A stretch of 64,000 nt of DNA from Dysgonomonas sp. PF1-14 (GCF_029892965.1 NZ_JARXWN010000004.1:1-64000), one strand, 5' to 3'; counted from the first letter of the stretch, positions 34,889-44,795 are shown. The notes: a model not told the origin generated them from the sequence alone. Numbers and translations: made by a program.

Positions 34889-35308
34889 CTATTTCAATTC
34901 TATGATATATTTAGTGCTACCTAATTTTCGTTTTACTTTAATACTATCTGGATTTATTGTATCATTATTGATTATGATGGGATATGCTTCACTCTTGATA
35001 GGATATCCTCCTATATAACTTTCTATAATTACCTTTCGGTTTGGTGGAATATCAGCCGATCTAAAGTAAGGAGGAATATTGTGTCTAGATAATATTGTGT
35101 CTTTCTTTAGTTCTTTCTTTTCTATGAATTTGCCTTCAGCAAAAATATCATTTGGTACTATCTCCAAACAAATAGCTGAATCTAACTTACTTCTGAGACT
35201 CACTTCTTTATATTGATTCGAATTATTAACCACAGCAAGGTAATAGCCCGGATCGCAAGCTACAAAAAGTAAGCAAAGAATAAAAGAGAAAATGTATGTT
35301 TTCTTCAT
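34889..35308 (-). CDS. Hypothetical lipoprotein
   Basis: The protein has 139 aa from the second ATG; an ATG at 35317 overlaps the upstream gene by four bases. The leader MKKTYIFSFILCLLFVAC gives a lipobox-like F-V-A-C with Cys at 18. No domain is recognised. The body is polar, with YLAVVNNSNQYKEVSLR and IESYIGGYPIK stretches that look like a beta-sandwich. It is likely co-transcribed with the DUF2185-like gene. Confidence 0.7.
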   Translation of the reverse strand: MKKTYIFSFILCLLFVACDPGYYLAVVNNSNQYKEVSLRSKLDSAICLEIVPNDIFAEGKFIEKKELKKDTILSRHNIPPYFRSADIPPNRKVIIESYIGGYPIKSEAYPIIINNDTINPDSIKVKRKLGSTKYIIELK

Positions 35309-35313
35309 AAAGC

Positions 35314-35595
35314 TCATTTTTCGTCTTCTACAAAAAACCAGCGGGTACTTTCTTTTTCCCTTATTACGGCTTGTCCGGGCTGCATATCAGGCAATTTTCG
35401 CAATGCCGGTTCCATTTCGAGCATTTCTTCTATCGAAACCAGATAGGCATCTTCGTCCTCATTTATTTCTTCTTCGCCGAACAACTGCCAGTCACCATCT
35501 TCATCGTATAACACAAAGGTAACAGGTGAACCATTAGTCAATACATAAGATGTGGTGAGTACCGGTTTATTTTTAGACTCTTCTTTTAATTTCAT
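35314..35595 (-). CDS. Small acidic protein, DUF2185-like
   Basis: The protein has 93 aa and is strongly acidic. VTFVLYDEDGDWQLFGEEE, then YLVSIEEMLEMEPALRKLPD and a final ESTRWFFVEDE, are reminiscent of DUF2185 (Imm33-like) proteins, whose core is a W-x-F then an Asp/Glu-rich loop and a closing W. The match is by eye only. Some relatives are immunity proteins, but there is no toxin gene beside it. It is the first gene of a two-gene unit with the small lipoprotein. Confidence 0.55.
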   Translation of the reverse strand: MKLKEESKNKPVLTTSYVLTNGSPVTFVLYDEDGDWQLFGEEEINEDEDAYLVSIEEMLEMEPALRKLPDMQPGQAVIREKESTRWFFVEDEK

Positions 35596-35677
35596 ATTTT
35601 TTAATTTTTATGATGTCTTTTACCTTCGTATTTTCATTATAGATAAATCCGGCAAATTTTCATAATTGATTATTATG

Positions 35678-35685
35678 CAAATTTA
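35678..35685 (-). promoter_or_regulatory. -7 promoter box TAAATTTG
   Basis: A perfect TAnnTTTG on the minus strand, 83 bp before the 93-aa gene. A TATAGATAAA word (35640-35649) lies in the predicted leader. Confidence 0.45.
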
Positions 35686-35840
35686 CAATAAAATAATGGA
35701 CTTACAGCCTGTATATCCTATGCAAATCAGTGGTTGAAATTATATGTTCGTTTATTAGTTACTAGTTACTTCGCCCTTTGGGCAGCTACAAGTTACAAGT
35801 AAAATCCTTTATTTATCGTCTCCAGATCGTGCGTCAGCCC

Positions 35841-36070
35841 GCGCCGTTAGCTTCATGGACGGGGTACCCGTAGGGAGAGAAAGGCGAAAAACAAAAACGT
35901 GTTTGAGCTTAGTTGTCGGTTCGTATTATGCAAAAGCCATGAGCGAGTTTTTTTGTTTAGCCTTTGAGCCCTCTAACGGGTCGTCCTATGAAGCGGGGCG
36001 CTAAAGACTTTTTGATTCCTTTTGGGGCTTAGGCCAAAAGGAATGCAAGCAATCTGCGATTGTGCGCAGA
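35841..36070. other. Long imperfect hairpin element with two satellite hairpins
   Basis: The left arm (35841-35899) and right arm (35945-36001) pair over roughly 55 bp with small bulges. Shared blocks, read as reverse complement, are GCGCC, GCTTCAT, GGACG, CCCGT, AAAGGC and AAACAAAAA. A second hairpin ATTCCTTTTGG / CCAAAAGGAAT spans 36015-36044 and a third TCTGCG / CGCAGA spans 36053-36070. No ORF is present. It could be a MITE-like element or a structured RNA. It lies in a 661-bp gap; the rest holds GTTACAAGTTACAAG words (35757-35800). Confidence 0.65.
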
Positions 36071-36175
36071 GAATAAACGAACATTTACTCAATACAATCT
36101 CAAATACTGACTGGCATTCTTTATATACCAGCAAAGGTAAATTTGCAAATTATCGTTAAAAAAATAGATTCAACT

Positions 36176-36183
36176 TAACTTTG
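36176..36183 (+). promoter_or_regulatory. -7 promoter box TAACTTTG
   Basis: A perfect TAnnTTTG box, 73 bp before the metallophosphoesterase ATG. Confidence 0.5.
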
Positions 36184-36256
36184 TTGCCTCCATTTATACT
36201 AAACCCAACTATTGTGCATAAACTTGCAGTTTGAAAGATATAACGATACAAAATAA

Positions 36257-37063
36257 ATGAAAAAGAGACTTGCTCTCATATTTATTGTCTGTTCTGCGTT
36301 ACAGTCATGCGATATGATAGAATACCACCCATATGACGGACGGGTGACAGGTGAGACGGGGATAAACGAGAAAAATATTACCCTTATAGAACAAGCTTAC
36401 ACCGAAAAACCGACTATAAGGTTTGCAATGATAGGCGATACACAACGCTGGTATGACGAAACAGAAGACTTTGTGAAAAGTATAAACAACAGAAGCGATA
36501 TAGACTTTGTTGTGCATGGTGGTGATATATCGGATTTCGGGCTAACAAAAGAATTCTTGTGGCAACGCGATATACTCAACAAACTTAAAGTACCTTATGT
36601 AGTGCTGTTGGGTAATCACGATTGTCTTGCAAACGGAAAAGACATCTTCCATGAAGTATTCGGTGAGGTCAATTTTTCATTCATTGCGGGTAGGACAAAG
36701 TTTATTTGCCTGAACACAAATGCACTGGAATTTGACTATTCACATCCTGTGCCGGACTTCCAGTTCATTGAATACGAAATGAATAATCGTAAGGATGAAT
36801 ATGACAAGACTATATTCGTAATGCACGTACGTCCTTATTCAGAACAATTCAACAATAATGTAGCCAATATTTTTCAACAGGAGATAAAGAAGTTTCCAAG
36901 CCTGCAATTCTGTCTGAATGCTCACGACCATCAGGTTACAGCCGACGATCTGTTCGAGGATGGCGTCATGTACTATGGCACAGCTAATATTGCCAAAAAG
37001 AAATACTTACTTTTCACTATAAAACCGGATAATACGTATGACTATGAAGTGGTGGATTTCTAA
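36257..37063 (+). CDS. Calcineurin-like metallophosphoesterase lipoprotein
   Basis: The protein has 268 aa. The leader ends ALQSC with Cys at 18, so it is probably lipidated. The phosphoesterase motifs are complete: MIGDTQRW near 58, HGGDISDFG near 81, LLGNHDCLANG near 114, a VMHVRPYSEQF histidine near 190 and NAHDHQ near 219. These bind two metals. The substrate is unknown; lipoprotein members act on external phosphoesters. Its 3' end overlaps the next gene by about 20 bp. Confidence 0.88.
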   Translation: MKKRLALIFIVCSALQSCDMIEYHPYDGRVTGETGINEKNITLIEQAYTEKPTIRFAMIGDTQRWYDETEDFVKSINNRSDIDFVVHGGDISDFGLTKEFLWQRDILNKLKVPYVVLLGNHDCLANGKDIFHEVFGEVNFSFIAGRTKFICLNTNALEFDYSHPVPDFQFIEYEMNNRKDEYDKTIFVMHVRPYSEQFNNNVANIFQQEIKKFPSLQFCLNAHDHQVTADDLFEDGVMYYGTANIAKKKYLLFTIKPDNTYDYEVVDF

Positions 37064-37685
37064 ATATAAAATTTATCCGGTACTTATACTTATTCTGCTT
37101 CCAATAATAGCCTCAGCACAGAACGGATACGAAAGAAGAGTCGAGAAATATCAAAACCAGTGGAGCAAACTGATACCGACACATACCAAAATACAGTATG
37201 CAGGCGGCATGGGATTATTGTCTTTTGGTGCCGGATGGGATTATGGAAAGAATAACCAGTGGGAAACGGACGTTTTTCTGGGATTCCTACCTAAATATTC
37301 GACCAGCAAAACTAAAATAACCTTTACCCTGAAACAAAACTTCATCCCTTGGAACAAAAAATTAGGGAAAAACTTTTCGTTAGATCCGCTTGCTTGCGGA
37401 TTGTATATAAATACAATCTTCGATGGAGACTTTTGGGTAAGTGAACCGGATAAGTACCCGAACGACTATTATTCCTTCTCTACAAAGATGCGTTTCAATA
37501 TTTATGTAGGACAACGTATCACATACAAAATCCCTGAGGACAAGCGCTTCTTTGCCAAGTCGATTACAGCGTTTTATGAGCTTAGTACCAACGACTTGTA
37601 TATGGCAAGTGCATTCACTAACAAGTATCTGAAACCAGACGATTATCTGCGCTTGTCTTTCGGATTGAAATTTCAGTTGTTCTGA
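37044..37685 (+). CDS. Hypothetical outer-membrane-type protein
   Basis: The protein has 213 aa (an ATG six bases earlier is also possible). A signal peptide ends near IASAQ (about 26). The rest alternates aromatic and polar residues (YAGGMGLLSFGAGWDYG, then FLGFLPKYST) and ends LRLSFGLKFQLF, with a terminal aromatic Phe typical of outer-membrane beta-barrels. I do not recognise a family. It starts inside the metallophosphoesterase gene, so translational coupling is likely. Confidence 0.72.
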   Translation: MKWWISKYKIYPVLILILLPIIASAQNGYERRVEKYQNQWSKLIPTHTKIQYAGGMGLLSFGAGWDYGKNNQWETDVFLGFLPKYSTSKTKITFTLKQNFIPWNKKLGKNFSLDPLACGLYINTIFDGDFWVSEPDKYPNDYYSFSTKMRFNIYVGQRITYKIPEDKRFFAKSITAFYELSTNDLYMASAFTNKYLKPDDYLRLSFGLKFQLF

Positions 37686-38759
37686 TCAGTTTCTCACAAA
37701 TTTATTATTTGTAGTGATTTGAATCGGATTTGTAGAAAACCATTCAATAAAAGATTCCCATTTGTCCTTGTTTGCCAACTGCCAGTTCATGAATTCATAT
37801 TCATCACCTTTCATTAGTATCCAATAGTTATATGCTTCAATATGATTGGCTTCTTTTATTTTCTTCTGATACTCGAATAAAACATTCGGATACCTTTTTT
37901 CATATCCGTTTTGATAATAATTGTCAACGAACCTAGAACGAATTCCATTTAGTGACTCCATATTTATTTCTTTCACTCCAATTATAGACATTAAGAGTGT
38001 AGGCTCATAAATACCTATTCCAAAAGGCATTCTTAAACTAGTCAGTTCACCAGTGAAGCTTATCACATTATTCTTGCTAAAACTAACACTCATCGCAGTA
38101 TCACTAACTATCTTGATTTCACTCTTATAGGTGTTGTATAGTAATTCACTTATTTCGGCAGTACGTTTGCTGTTGCGTTCCAGATTCATAAATAGCTCTC
38201 CGTATATCATACCCCAGACTTCTTCTTGCGATGATGTGCAGAATAACTTAGAAGCCCAGTAGTAATTAGATGAGAATGCAGGTTCCACACTTATCCCTTT
38301 TTCAAAATAATCCAGCGCTTTATTGTAATTATCCTCACTCATCTGAACAACACCCAGTTCCAGATATAACTTCCCGGAAAAAGGAAATTTTTTCAATCCT
38401 TTTTCATAAGTTTTTATCGCTTCTTTTCTATTGTTTGAATAATCGTAGCTGTTGCCTAATAACTGGTAAGTCAGGTCGGAAACATTTTTATGTTTCTCTG
38501 ATTTTTTCAATAGTTTGATAGCTCTTTGATAATCTTTTTTTAGGTAATAAGCAAAAGCGATTTCATAGGGATAGATGAAATTATCCGGATCAAGTTTTTG
38601 TGCTTCTTCAAGCATTTCAATACTCTTGTCATAATGCCCCTCATCCATAATCTTTATCGCTTCACGACCTATCTGCATAGCCTTTTCAGTATTAGTTTGT
38701 GCATAACCCGATTGGCAAAGGATAAGAAAGAATAATAAAAGAACCGAAAGCTTTTTCAT
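37686..38759 (-). CDS. Tetratricopeptide repeat protein
   Basis: The protein has 357 aa. A signal peptide ends near GYAQT (about 21). Four or five TPR units fill about 25-190 (for example YPYEIAFAYYLKKDYQRAI and LYLELGVVQMSEDNYNKALDYFEKGI). The remaining 160 residues have no clear domain. It is convergent with the beta-barrel-like gene with no gap. It is a probable periplasmic scaffold of unknown partner. Confidence 0.8.
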   Translation of the reverse strand: MKKLSVLLLFFLILCQSGYAQTNTEKAMQIGREAIKIMDEGHYDKSIEMLEEAQKLDPDNFIYPYEIAFAYYLKKDYQRAIKLLKKSEKHKNVSDLTYQLLGNSYDYSNNRKEAIKTYEKGLKKFPFSGKLYLELGVVQMSEDNYNKALDYFEKGISVEPAFSSNYYWASKLFCTSSQEEVWGMIYGELFMNLERNSKRTAEISELLYNTYKSEIKIVSDTAMSVSFSKNNVISFTGELTSLRMPFGIGIYEPTLLMSIIGVKEINMESLNGIRSRFVDNYYQNGYEKRYPNVLFEYQKKIKEANHIEAYNYWILMKGDEYEFMNWQLANKDKWESFIEWFSTNPIQITTNNKFVRN

Positions 38760-38784
38760 AATATCAGAGTTTAAAGGTTGTACA

Positions 38785-38792
38785 CAAATATA
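38785..38792 (-). promoter_or_regulatory. -7 promoter box TATATTTG for the TPR gene
   Basis: A perfect TAnnTTTG on the minus strand, 26 bp before the ATG. Confidence 0.5.
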
Positions 38793-38796
38793 AACA

Positions 38797-38834
38797 CAAA
38801 AAATCCGGATAAATAATATTATCCGGATTTTTTA
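38797..38834 (-). terminator. Palindromic terminator after dipeptidyl-peptidase III gene
   Basis: AAATCCGGATAA and TTATCCGGATTT form a perfect 12-bp stem with T runs on either side, 17 bp past the stop at 38851. Confidence 0.85.
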
Positions 38835-38850
38835 AATTATATGATTATAA

Positions 38851-40947
38851 TCAATCGTTATATGTAGGTAATGTTGAAAATTCTTTTGAATAACGCATCA
38901 TTTGTTCCGCATAACCTTCAGTATATGATATTTTCACGTCAGTGATCTTACCGTCTTTATCCTGCACGAGTTCGAATACAGGGTTTACAAAGCCTTTGTA
39001 TGGCTTCATATTCAGCTTCGCATAACGTTCTAAGATTTCTTTGTGCAACTTCTGATCTACTTTTACCGCATAGTCGGCTACGATTTTCTTCGCAGCATTG
39101 AAGTCTCCTTCCGACTTTATTCGTTGTATTTCTGCCAACAGGTCACCAAATAAAGTGCGTAGTTTCGTATAATCGTTTATCACTACATACGTCTTTCCAT
39201 CCTTCACTTGGTATTCCACTACATTGTCGGCTTTACCTTTTTCGTAAACCCATTTAGCGATAAGCTGACGGTTGCGCATGTGTGATTCTTCGATGTCTTT
39301 ACCCGGTTCTATACGTACAAGCTGTGTCATCAGCCCATTCATCATAAATTTATAATACTCAGCCTTATAAGCCTCCGCATCAGGGATAATACCTAATTCC
39401 AGCAACTTCGCATCAGCTAGGAAATACAGTCCGAACAAGTCGGCACGCGTCTCTTCTATAGTAGAGCTGAATTCTCCCAGAGCATTAGGATCTACTTCCG
39501 GTAATAGTTTACCTGAACCATGCCCCAGACACTCATGTAAGTCGGTATGCAATACATCGGTAATAAATCCGTATTTCTTAATGGATTCTACTTCTGTAGC
39601 CGACCACATAAACTCGTCATTGAATCCGGTGTGCGCTCCGGCAGCATCATAGGCTTCCATAATATTCTCGATAGTTACCGATTTTGAACCATGATCTTTG
39701 CGTATCCAGTTTGCGTTCGGCAAGTTGATGCCGATAGGTGTAGCCGGATAGCAGTCACCACCCAGTTGAGCAACAGTGATCACTTTTGCAGTCACTCCTC
39801 TCACGTTTTCTTTTTTGAACTGTTTGTCTACAGGTGAATGGTCTTCAAACCATTGTGCGTTCGTGCTGATAATTTCAGTGCGTTTAGTCGCCTCTACGTT
39901 CTTGAAGTTCACTACTGATTCCCAACTGGCTTTTATTCCCAGCGGATCACCATAAACTTCAGTAAATCCGTTTACAAAGTCTACCTGTGAAGCTAGGTCT
40001 TCAACCCATGCAACAGCATATTGGTCGAATGTTTTCAGATCGCCCGACTTGTAATATGAGATCAGCTTTGTGATTACTTCTTTTTGCTTGTCATTCTCTG
40101 CTACACCTTGTGCTTTTTCGAGCCAGTAAACAATCCGCTCGATAGCCGGAGAATATAAACCGCCCACTTTCCATACCTTCTCCACCAACTTGCCATTCTC
40201 TTTTACAAGACGGCTGTTCAGTCCGTAAGATACAGGAGTCTGATCAGTTGTGTCTTTCATGGCTCCATAGAATTCCTGTACTTCTTTCTGGGTTACATTA
40301 TCCCCATAATAGTTGTTGGCTGAAGTAAGAATAAGATCGCCACCCGACTGATTCACTTTTTTAGCCATCACCTTAGCGTCAAACATAACAGGAGTTATCA
40401 TCTTAATAAACTCATCTGTTGTCATAAATGATGAATGAGCCAGATTATACTGATCTACAGGGCGCACGCTATCCGGTAACGCACGTACCTGCTCAGCAAA
40501 AAAATCTTTTGAAAAGCCCGGCAGGAATTTCTCTTCACCATAATGATGATGTATGCCATTTGAGAACCATACGCGTTTGAGATACACCTCAAATTCTTTA
40601 TAGTCGTTGGTATTCTTATCACCCTTATAGTTTGTATAGATAGCTTCCAGTGTGCGGCGTATAGCCAGATTGTATTTATTGTTCTGGTCGAAGAGGATAT
40701 CACGCCCTTCAAGAGCGGCCATAGAAAGATAATATACGAGTTCTTTCTGTTCCAGAGTCAGATTGTTGAAACCCGGAACATAATAACGCAATATCTGCAA
40801 ATCGGCAAAAGCATCGACTTCGTATACAAAATCGGCGGGAACGGTATCGGGAGCCGCATTTGCTTCACCCTGCGCAGGCTTTTGTCCGCCACAGCCCGCC
40901 AACAACATGGAAAATCCTGTCATAGCAATTAATACTGTTTTTTTCAT
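38851..40947 (-). CDS. Dipeptidyl-peptidase III, M49 family lipoprotein
   Basis: The protein has 698 aa. The leader MKKTVLIAMTGFSMLLAGCG has a canonical lipobox (LAGC). The M49 zinc motif is HECLGH at 471-476, and the third-ligand motif EETRADLFGLYF follows at about 507. The family removes N-terminal dipeptides. Bacteroidota members have the five-residue HEXXGH spacing seen here, rather than the HEXXXGH of eukaryotes. It is monocistronic, ended by a strong terminator. Confidence 0.93.
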   Translation of the reverse strand: MKKTVLIAMTGFSMLLAGCGGQKPAQGEANAAPDTVPADFVYEVDAFADLQILRYYVPGFNNLTLEQKELVYYLSMAALEGRDILFDQNNKYNLAIRRTLEAIYTNYKGDKNTNDYKEFEVYLKRVWFSNGIHHHYGEEKFLPGFSKDFFAEQVRALPDSVRPVDQYNLAHSSFMTTDEFIKMITPVMFDAKVMAKKVNQSGGDLILTSANNYYGDNVTQKEVQEFYGAMKDTTDQTPVSYGLNSRLVKENGKLVEKVWKVGGLYSPAIERIVYWLEKAQGVAENDKQKEVITKLISYYKSGDLKTFDQYAVAWVEDLASQVDFVNGFTEVYGDPLGIKASWESVVNFKNVEATKRTEIISTNAQWFEDHSPVDKQFKKENVRGVTAKVITVAQLGGDCYPATPIGINLPNANWIRKDHGSKSVTIENIMEAYDAAGAHTGFNDEFMWSATEVESIKKYGFITDVLHTDLHECLGHGSGKLLPEVDPNALGEFSSTIEETRADLFGLYFLADAKLLELGIIPDAEAYKAEYYKFMMNGLMTQLVRIEPGKDIEESHMRNRQLIAKWVYEKGKADNVVEYQVKDGKTYVVINDYTKLRTLFGDLLAEIQRIKSEGDFNAAKKIVADYAVKVDQKLHKEILERYAKLNMKPYKGFVNPVFELVQDKDGKITDVKISYTEGYAEQMMRYSKEFSTLPTYND

Positions 40948-40976
40948 TCGTTTATATTTTTATAATTCAGAATCTC

Positions 40977-41131
40977 TTTTTAACTAAAACCTTACAGAAC
41001 TCACAGTTTTTATCAATTTAAGGATCACATTTACTTTTATTACATACGCTATACTCCTGTGACCGTTAGTTGTTAGCAGTTGACTGGTCTCTGTAAACTG
41101 AATATACCATATAGATAAATATATCCGGTAA
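40977..41131. repeat. Composite intergenic repeat, copy 3
   Basis: TTTTAACTAAAACCTTACA (40977-40995) is followed by ACATACGCTATACTCCTGTGACCG (near 41042-41065), GTTAGCAGTTGACTGG, and TATAGATAAATATATCCGG from 41111. This is the shortest clean copy, about 155 bp, and lies between two minus-strand genes. Confidence 0.8.
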
Positions 41132-42679
41132 TTATAACTTTATCTTTTTCGACTTTCCTTTCGATTCGTTATGAAAAGCGTCTACAGCCGTTACCACATA
41201 CTTATATTCTTTGCTTCCACCCTCATACGGTAGTGTATAACTCCTATCCCTTGTTACAGTCACTATATTCTGTGCATTATTGAGATTCTCTTTTTCGCCT
41301 TTGGCAAATCTGTACACTACATAATACTTGGCCAGTTCGGGATTGTATTTATCTGTTTTGGCATCCCAGCTCAATGTATGGGTGGTTGCTGTATATGATT
41401 CTTGCAGGTTATCAACCTTTTTGGGTTTCTTTTTGTGCATATGAGTATATGCCGGTATCAAGGCAGGATATTTCTGATAATTGGATTTCAGACGGTCTGA
41501 CACACCTTTGTAATTTTCCAGTAGAGAGTATGCCGGCCAGAAGCAATTGCCATGAACGGAGGTAAAACTACGCGAGAGCAGCATTTTTTCCGAAAGCTGA
41601 TTGTCGCCCGAAGGCAGTGTTGTAGCATCCATCGTGCGGTTTACATCCTGTCCTATGTACAGATGTCCGTCAAAATTATTCTTTGCCCACCATTCTATCA
41701 GCGTTTTATAATCGGCTGTTTTATGACCTATTTCCCAATATATCTGTGGCATATTGTAATCTATCCATCCGTTTTTCACCCAGAGTTTTACATCGGCATA
41801 CAGATCGTCATAGTTTTGCAGGCCGCTTGTATTACTTCCCGAACCGTCGGACGTACTTTTTTGGTTACGGTAGATACCGAACGGACTGATGCCGAATCGC
41901 ACCCAAGGTTTGGTTACTTCCAGTGTATGCTTTACCTCACGTATGAGCAGGTTTACATTGTTGCGCCGCCAATCTCCCAGTTGGTTGTTTGAGAATCCTT
42001 GTGCTCTGGCATACTTATTAAAACTGTTCTGGTCGGGAAATGCCTCTCCCGCAACAGGGTATGGATAGAAATAATCGTCCATGTGTATGGCATCTACATC
42101 ATAGCGCATTACAATATCCTTTACCACATCGCAGATAAATGTTCTGTTTTCTGGTATTCCCGGATCGAAATACACTTTTCCGTCATATGTAACAAAACGT
42201 TCAGGATATCTGTGGTAGATATGGCTTGCCGCAAATACATCATTCTTACCTGCCGATACACGATATGGATTCAGCCATGCGTGCAATTCCATATTGCGCT
42301 TGTGGCATTCTTCTACAAGGAAAGCCAATGGGTCGAAGCCTTCTTCGGGTGCAACACCCTGTGTTCCGGTAAGGAAAGCACTCCAAGGCTCGAGATTCGA
42401 CTTATAGAAAGCATCGGCATAAGGGCGAGCCTGAAATATAACAGCATTTATGCCATCAGCCTGTAACTGGTCGAGTGTGGTTACAAAATATGTTTTCAAC
42501 TGTGGAACAGTCATTGTCTTGTATCTGCTTTGCCATGCTGTACTCAGCCATGCTCCCCTGAATTCTCTTTTCGGGTGCGTTACATCGTTGAATGTTATAC
42601 GCTGTTGCTGAGAACCGCAGGACGAAAAAATGATTAAAATGGTAATGGTTAGCAGATAAGCTATTCGGTTTCTATTCAT
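41132..42679 (-). CDS. GHL10-type glycoside hydrolase-like lipoprotein
   Basis: The protein has 515 aa from MNRNRIAYLLTIT; an ATG at 42691 adds four. The lipobox is IFSSC with Cys near 21. The FRGAWLSTAW...DGINAVIFQARPYADAFY...HAWLNPYRV series at 45-145 is the signature of the GHL10 family (PF02638). The later HMDDYFYPYP and FGISPFGIYRN blocks also fit. The C-terminal 90 residues resemble a fibronectin type III domain (TLSWDAKTD, then YKYVVTAVDAFHNES). The family acts on cell-wall-type or related glycans; the substrate is not established. Confidence 0.88.
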   Translation of the reverse strand: MNRNRIAYLLTITILIIFSSCGSQQQRITFNDVTHPKREFRGAWLSTAWQSRYKTMTVPQLKTYFVTTLDQLQADGINAVIFQARPYADAFYKSNLEPWSAFLTGTQGVAPEEGFDPLAFLVEECHKRNMELHAWLNPYRVSAGKNDVFAASHIYHRYPERFVTYDGKVYFDPGIPENRTFICDVVKDIVMRYDVDAIHMDDYFYPYPVAGEAFPDQNSFNKYARAQGFSNNQLGDWRRNNVNLLIREVKHTLEVTKPWVRFGISPFGIYRNQKSTSDGSGSNTSGLQNYDDLYADVKLWVKNGWIDYNMPQIYWEIGHKTADYKTLIEWWAKNNFDGHLYIGQDVNRTMDATTLPSGDNQLSEKMLLSRSFTSVHGNCFWPAYSLLENYKGVSDRLKSNYQKYPALIPAYTHMHKKKPKKVDNLQESYTATTHTLSWDAKTDKYNPELAKYYVVYRFAKGEKENLNNAQNIVTVTRDRSYTLPYEGGSKEYKYVVTAVDAFHNESKGKSKKIKL

Positions 42680-42721
42680 AATTGTAAACATATTTAAAAT
42701 AGGCTCTTAGATATACTTCTG

Positions 42722-42729
42722 CAAAAGTA
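42722..42729 (-). promoter_or_regulatory. -7 promoter box TACTTTTG for the GHL10 gene
   Basis: A perfect TAnnTTTG on the minus strand, 43 bp before the ATG at 42679. Confidence 0.5.
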
Positions 42730-42895
42730 GGAATAATAAGCCGAATGGCTTTGTCCGGACTTATAGATAAATCAAGATTCTCAATAGTTTAAGATTCTTT
42801 AAATATTTTGCTGTTGAGTATTCATCAGGAAAACTTGTAATCTCATGTTTAAGAGAAATTATGAAATATCTCTTAACCCGCTATTTTAAATATGT

Positions 42896-42903
42896 TACTT
42901 TTG
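42896..42903 (+). promoter_or_regulatory. -7 promoter box TACTTTTG
   Basis: A perfect TAnnTTTG box, 25 bp before the metallophosphoesterase ATG, predicting a leader of about 19 nt. Confidence 0.55.
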
Positions 42904-42928
42904 TTAACTGATTAAGACTACATTTAAG

Positions 42929-44170
42929 ATGAAACATATAACCCTTTCCCTGTTGTTGTCAGTCTCGGTGAGCCTCAGTGCAATCCGTCCGATAAAAATG
43001 GGAGTGATAACAGATACGCATTACCTGTCGGAGCAGTTGATGGACGGAGGTTATGCTGTGCAGAACTATGTGTTGGTAAGCGGTAAGAATATAAAAGATA
43101 CGCCGGCGGTATTGGATAAGGTACTCGCCGACTATCTGAACAGCGATATAGAAGTCCTGCTAATCTGTGGAGACATGAGTAAAGACGGGGAAAAGCAGAG
43201 CCATCTCGATCTGGTGAAAAAGCTGAAGCCGTTGCAGGATAGGGGTGTGAAGGTCTATGTTATTCCCGGCAATCACGACATCAATATGCCCAACGCTGTC
43301 GAGTATAAAGGAAATAAGACATTGCCTGTAGCCAATGTTTCACCACGCGAGTTTACCGATATTTATGCCGCTTGCGGATACAAGGACGCCATACGGCGCG
43401 ATACGGCTTCGCTGAGCTATGTGGCGCAACTGGGTGAGGATACGTGGCTGTTAGCCATAGATGCTGCCCGCTATGAGGAATATAAAGGGTATACGGTTTC
43501 GGGCGGAAAGATATCTGCTGCCACCGAAAAATGGATTGTAGATGTACTGGACGAAGCTAAGGCGAAAAATATACAGGTAATCGGCATGATGCACTGGGGA
43601 CTGACAGAGCACATTATATATCAGTCGATGTTCTTTAAAGAATACCTTGTCGATGACTGGAACCGTCTGGCTAATCTTTTTGCAGATAAAGGCATGAAAG
43701 TAATCTTTACAGGGCATTTTCATTCTAACGATATATCGTCTTTCAGATCGGATAAAGGGAACATTATATATGATATAGAGACCGGAACACTGTCTGCCTA
43801 CCCATTTTCGTATCGTTATGTAGATTTATACGCTGATCGCATAGACATCAGGACAGAGAATGTAACGGCTGTTCCCGGCAATCCGAATCTGGCATCAGAA
43901 GATAAGGACAGGATGCAGTCGTTGGCAAGGCAGTTGGCTCTGCAAAAAATAAAGAATCTGGGTTATGATTTCTCTCAGGATGTAAAGGAGCAGTTTGCTG
44001 ATGTGCTAAGTCAGATATTTGTACTCCATGCCTTTGGTGATGAAAAGCCGGATGATCAGTTGAAAGCGTCTGTAGAGAAATTATCCAAATTGATGGAAAG
44101 CCCTATGGATTTGGATGATATGCAACTCGACTTTCCTCCTGCCGATAATAATATTGAAATTACTTTCTGA
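42929..44170 (+). CDS. Calcineurin-like metallophosphoesterase
   Basis: The protein has 413 aa. A short signal sequence [18 protein letters not shown] precedes the enzyme. Motifs: [11 protein letters not shown] near 26, [13 protein letters not shown] near 79, [12 protein letters not shown] near 109, MMHWGLTEH near 219 and FTGHFHSND near 260. All metal ligands of the calcineurin-like fold are present. The C-terminal 120 residues are helical. It differs from the 36257 product in length and lacks a lipobox. rnhB starts three bases after its stop, so they form an operon. Confidence 0.88.
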   Translation: MKHITLSLLLSVSVSLSAIRPIKMGVITDTHYLSEQLMDGGYAVQNYVLVSGKNIKDTPAVLDKVLADYLNSDIEVLLICGDMSKDGEKQSHLDLVKKLKPLQDRGVKVYVIPGNHDINMPNAVEYKGNKTLPVANVSPREFTDIYAACGYKDAIRRDTASLSYVAQLGEDTWLLAIDAARYEEYKGYTVSGGKISAATEKWIVDVLDEAKAKNIQVIGMMHWGLTEHIIYQSMFFKEYLVDDWNRLANLFADKGMKVIFTGHFHSNDISSFRSDKGNIIYDIETGTLSAYPFSYRYVDLYADRIDIRTENVTAVPGNPNLASEDKDRMQSLARQLALQKIKNLGYDFSQDVKEQFADVLSQIFVLHAFGDEKPDDQLKASVEKLSKLMESPMDLDDMQLDFPPADNNIEITF

Positions 44171-44172
44171 TT

Positions 44173-44775
44173 ATGCTTGAGCTCTCACTTTACCCCGATC
44201 TTATAGAAGCCGGTTGCGACGAAGCCGGACGCGGATGCCTTGCGGGACCTGTTTTTGCCGCTGCCGTAATATTGTCTGCTGATTTTGTCTGTGAAGAACT
44301 GAACGATTCCAAGCAATTGACCGAGAAGATGCGCTATGAGCTGCGCCCGTTTATTGAAGAAAAAGCTGTTGCTTGGGCTGTGGGGATAGTCGACCATAAG
44401 GAGATAGATAAAATAAACATACTCAATGCTTCCTTTCTGGCGATGCAGCGGGCTGTAGCTGCGCTGAAAGTCAGGCCGCAACATTTGCTGATAGACGGGA
44501 ACCGCTTCCGTAAGTACGAAGATATACCGCATACCTGTGTAGTGAAAGGTGACGGTAAGCTGTTACCCATCGCCGCCGCCTCTATCCTTGCCAAGACATA
44601 CAGGGATGATTATATGATGGAACTGCACGAAAAATATCCGTTATACAACTGGAATCATAACAAAGGATATCCGACCAAGAAGCACCGGACAGCCATAAAA
44701 GAACATGGCGTAACTCCTTTTCACCGCCTGACATTCAATCTGACGGAAAAGCAACTGGAACTGGATTTTGAGTAA
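44173..44775 (+). CDS. rnhB: Ribonuclease HII
   Basis: The protein has 200 aa. It nicks RNA in RNA-DNA hybrids, including single ribonucleotides. The opening [15 protein letters not shown] carries the catalytic pair D16 and E17, the third acid is D108 in LLIDGNRF, and the [18 protein letters not shown] region carries the last Asp. The length is standard for bacteria. It is coupled to the upstream phosphoesterase gene. Confidence 0.97.
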   Translation: MLELSLYPDLIEAGCDEAGRGCLAGPVFAAAVILSADFVCEELNDSKQLTEKMRYELRPFIEEKAVAWAVGIVDHKEIDKINILNASFLAMQRAVAALKVRPQHLLIDGNRFRKYEDIPHTCVVKGDGKLLPIAAASILAKTYRDDYMMELHEKYPLYNWNHNKGYPTKKHRTAIKEHGVTPFHRLTFNLTEKQLELDFE

Positions 44776-44795
44776 GAGAGAGGGGGATTCGTTCT

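Noticed and set aside
35314-35595. DUF2185/Imm33-like gene as part of a toxin-immunity locus
   Set aside because: The family match is weak and no toxin, secretion or other immunity gene is adjacent.
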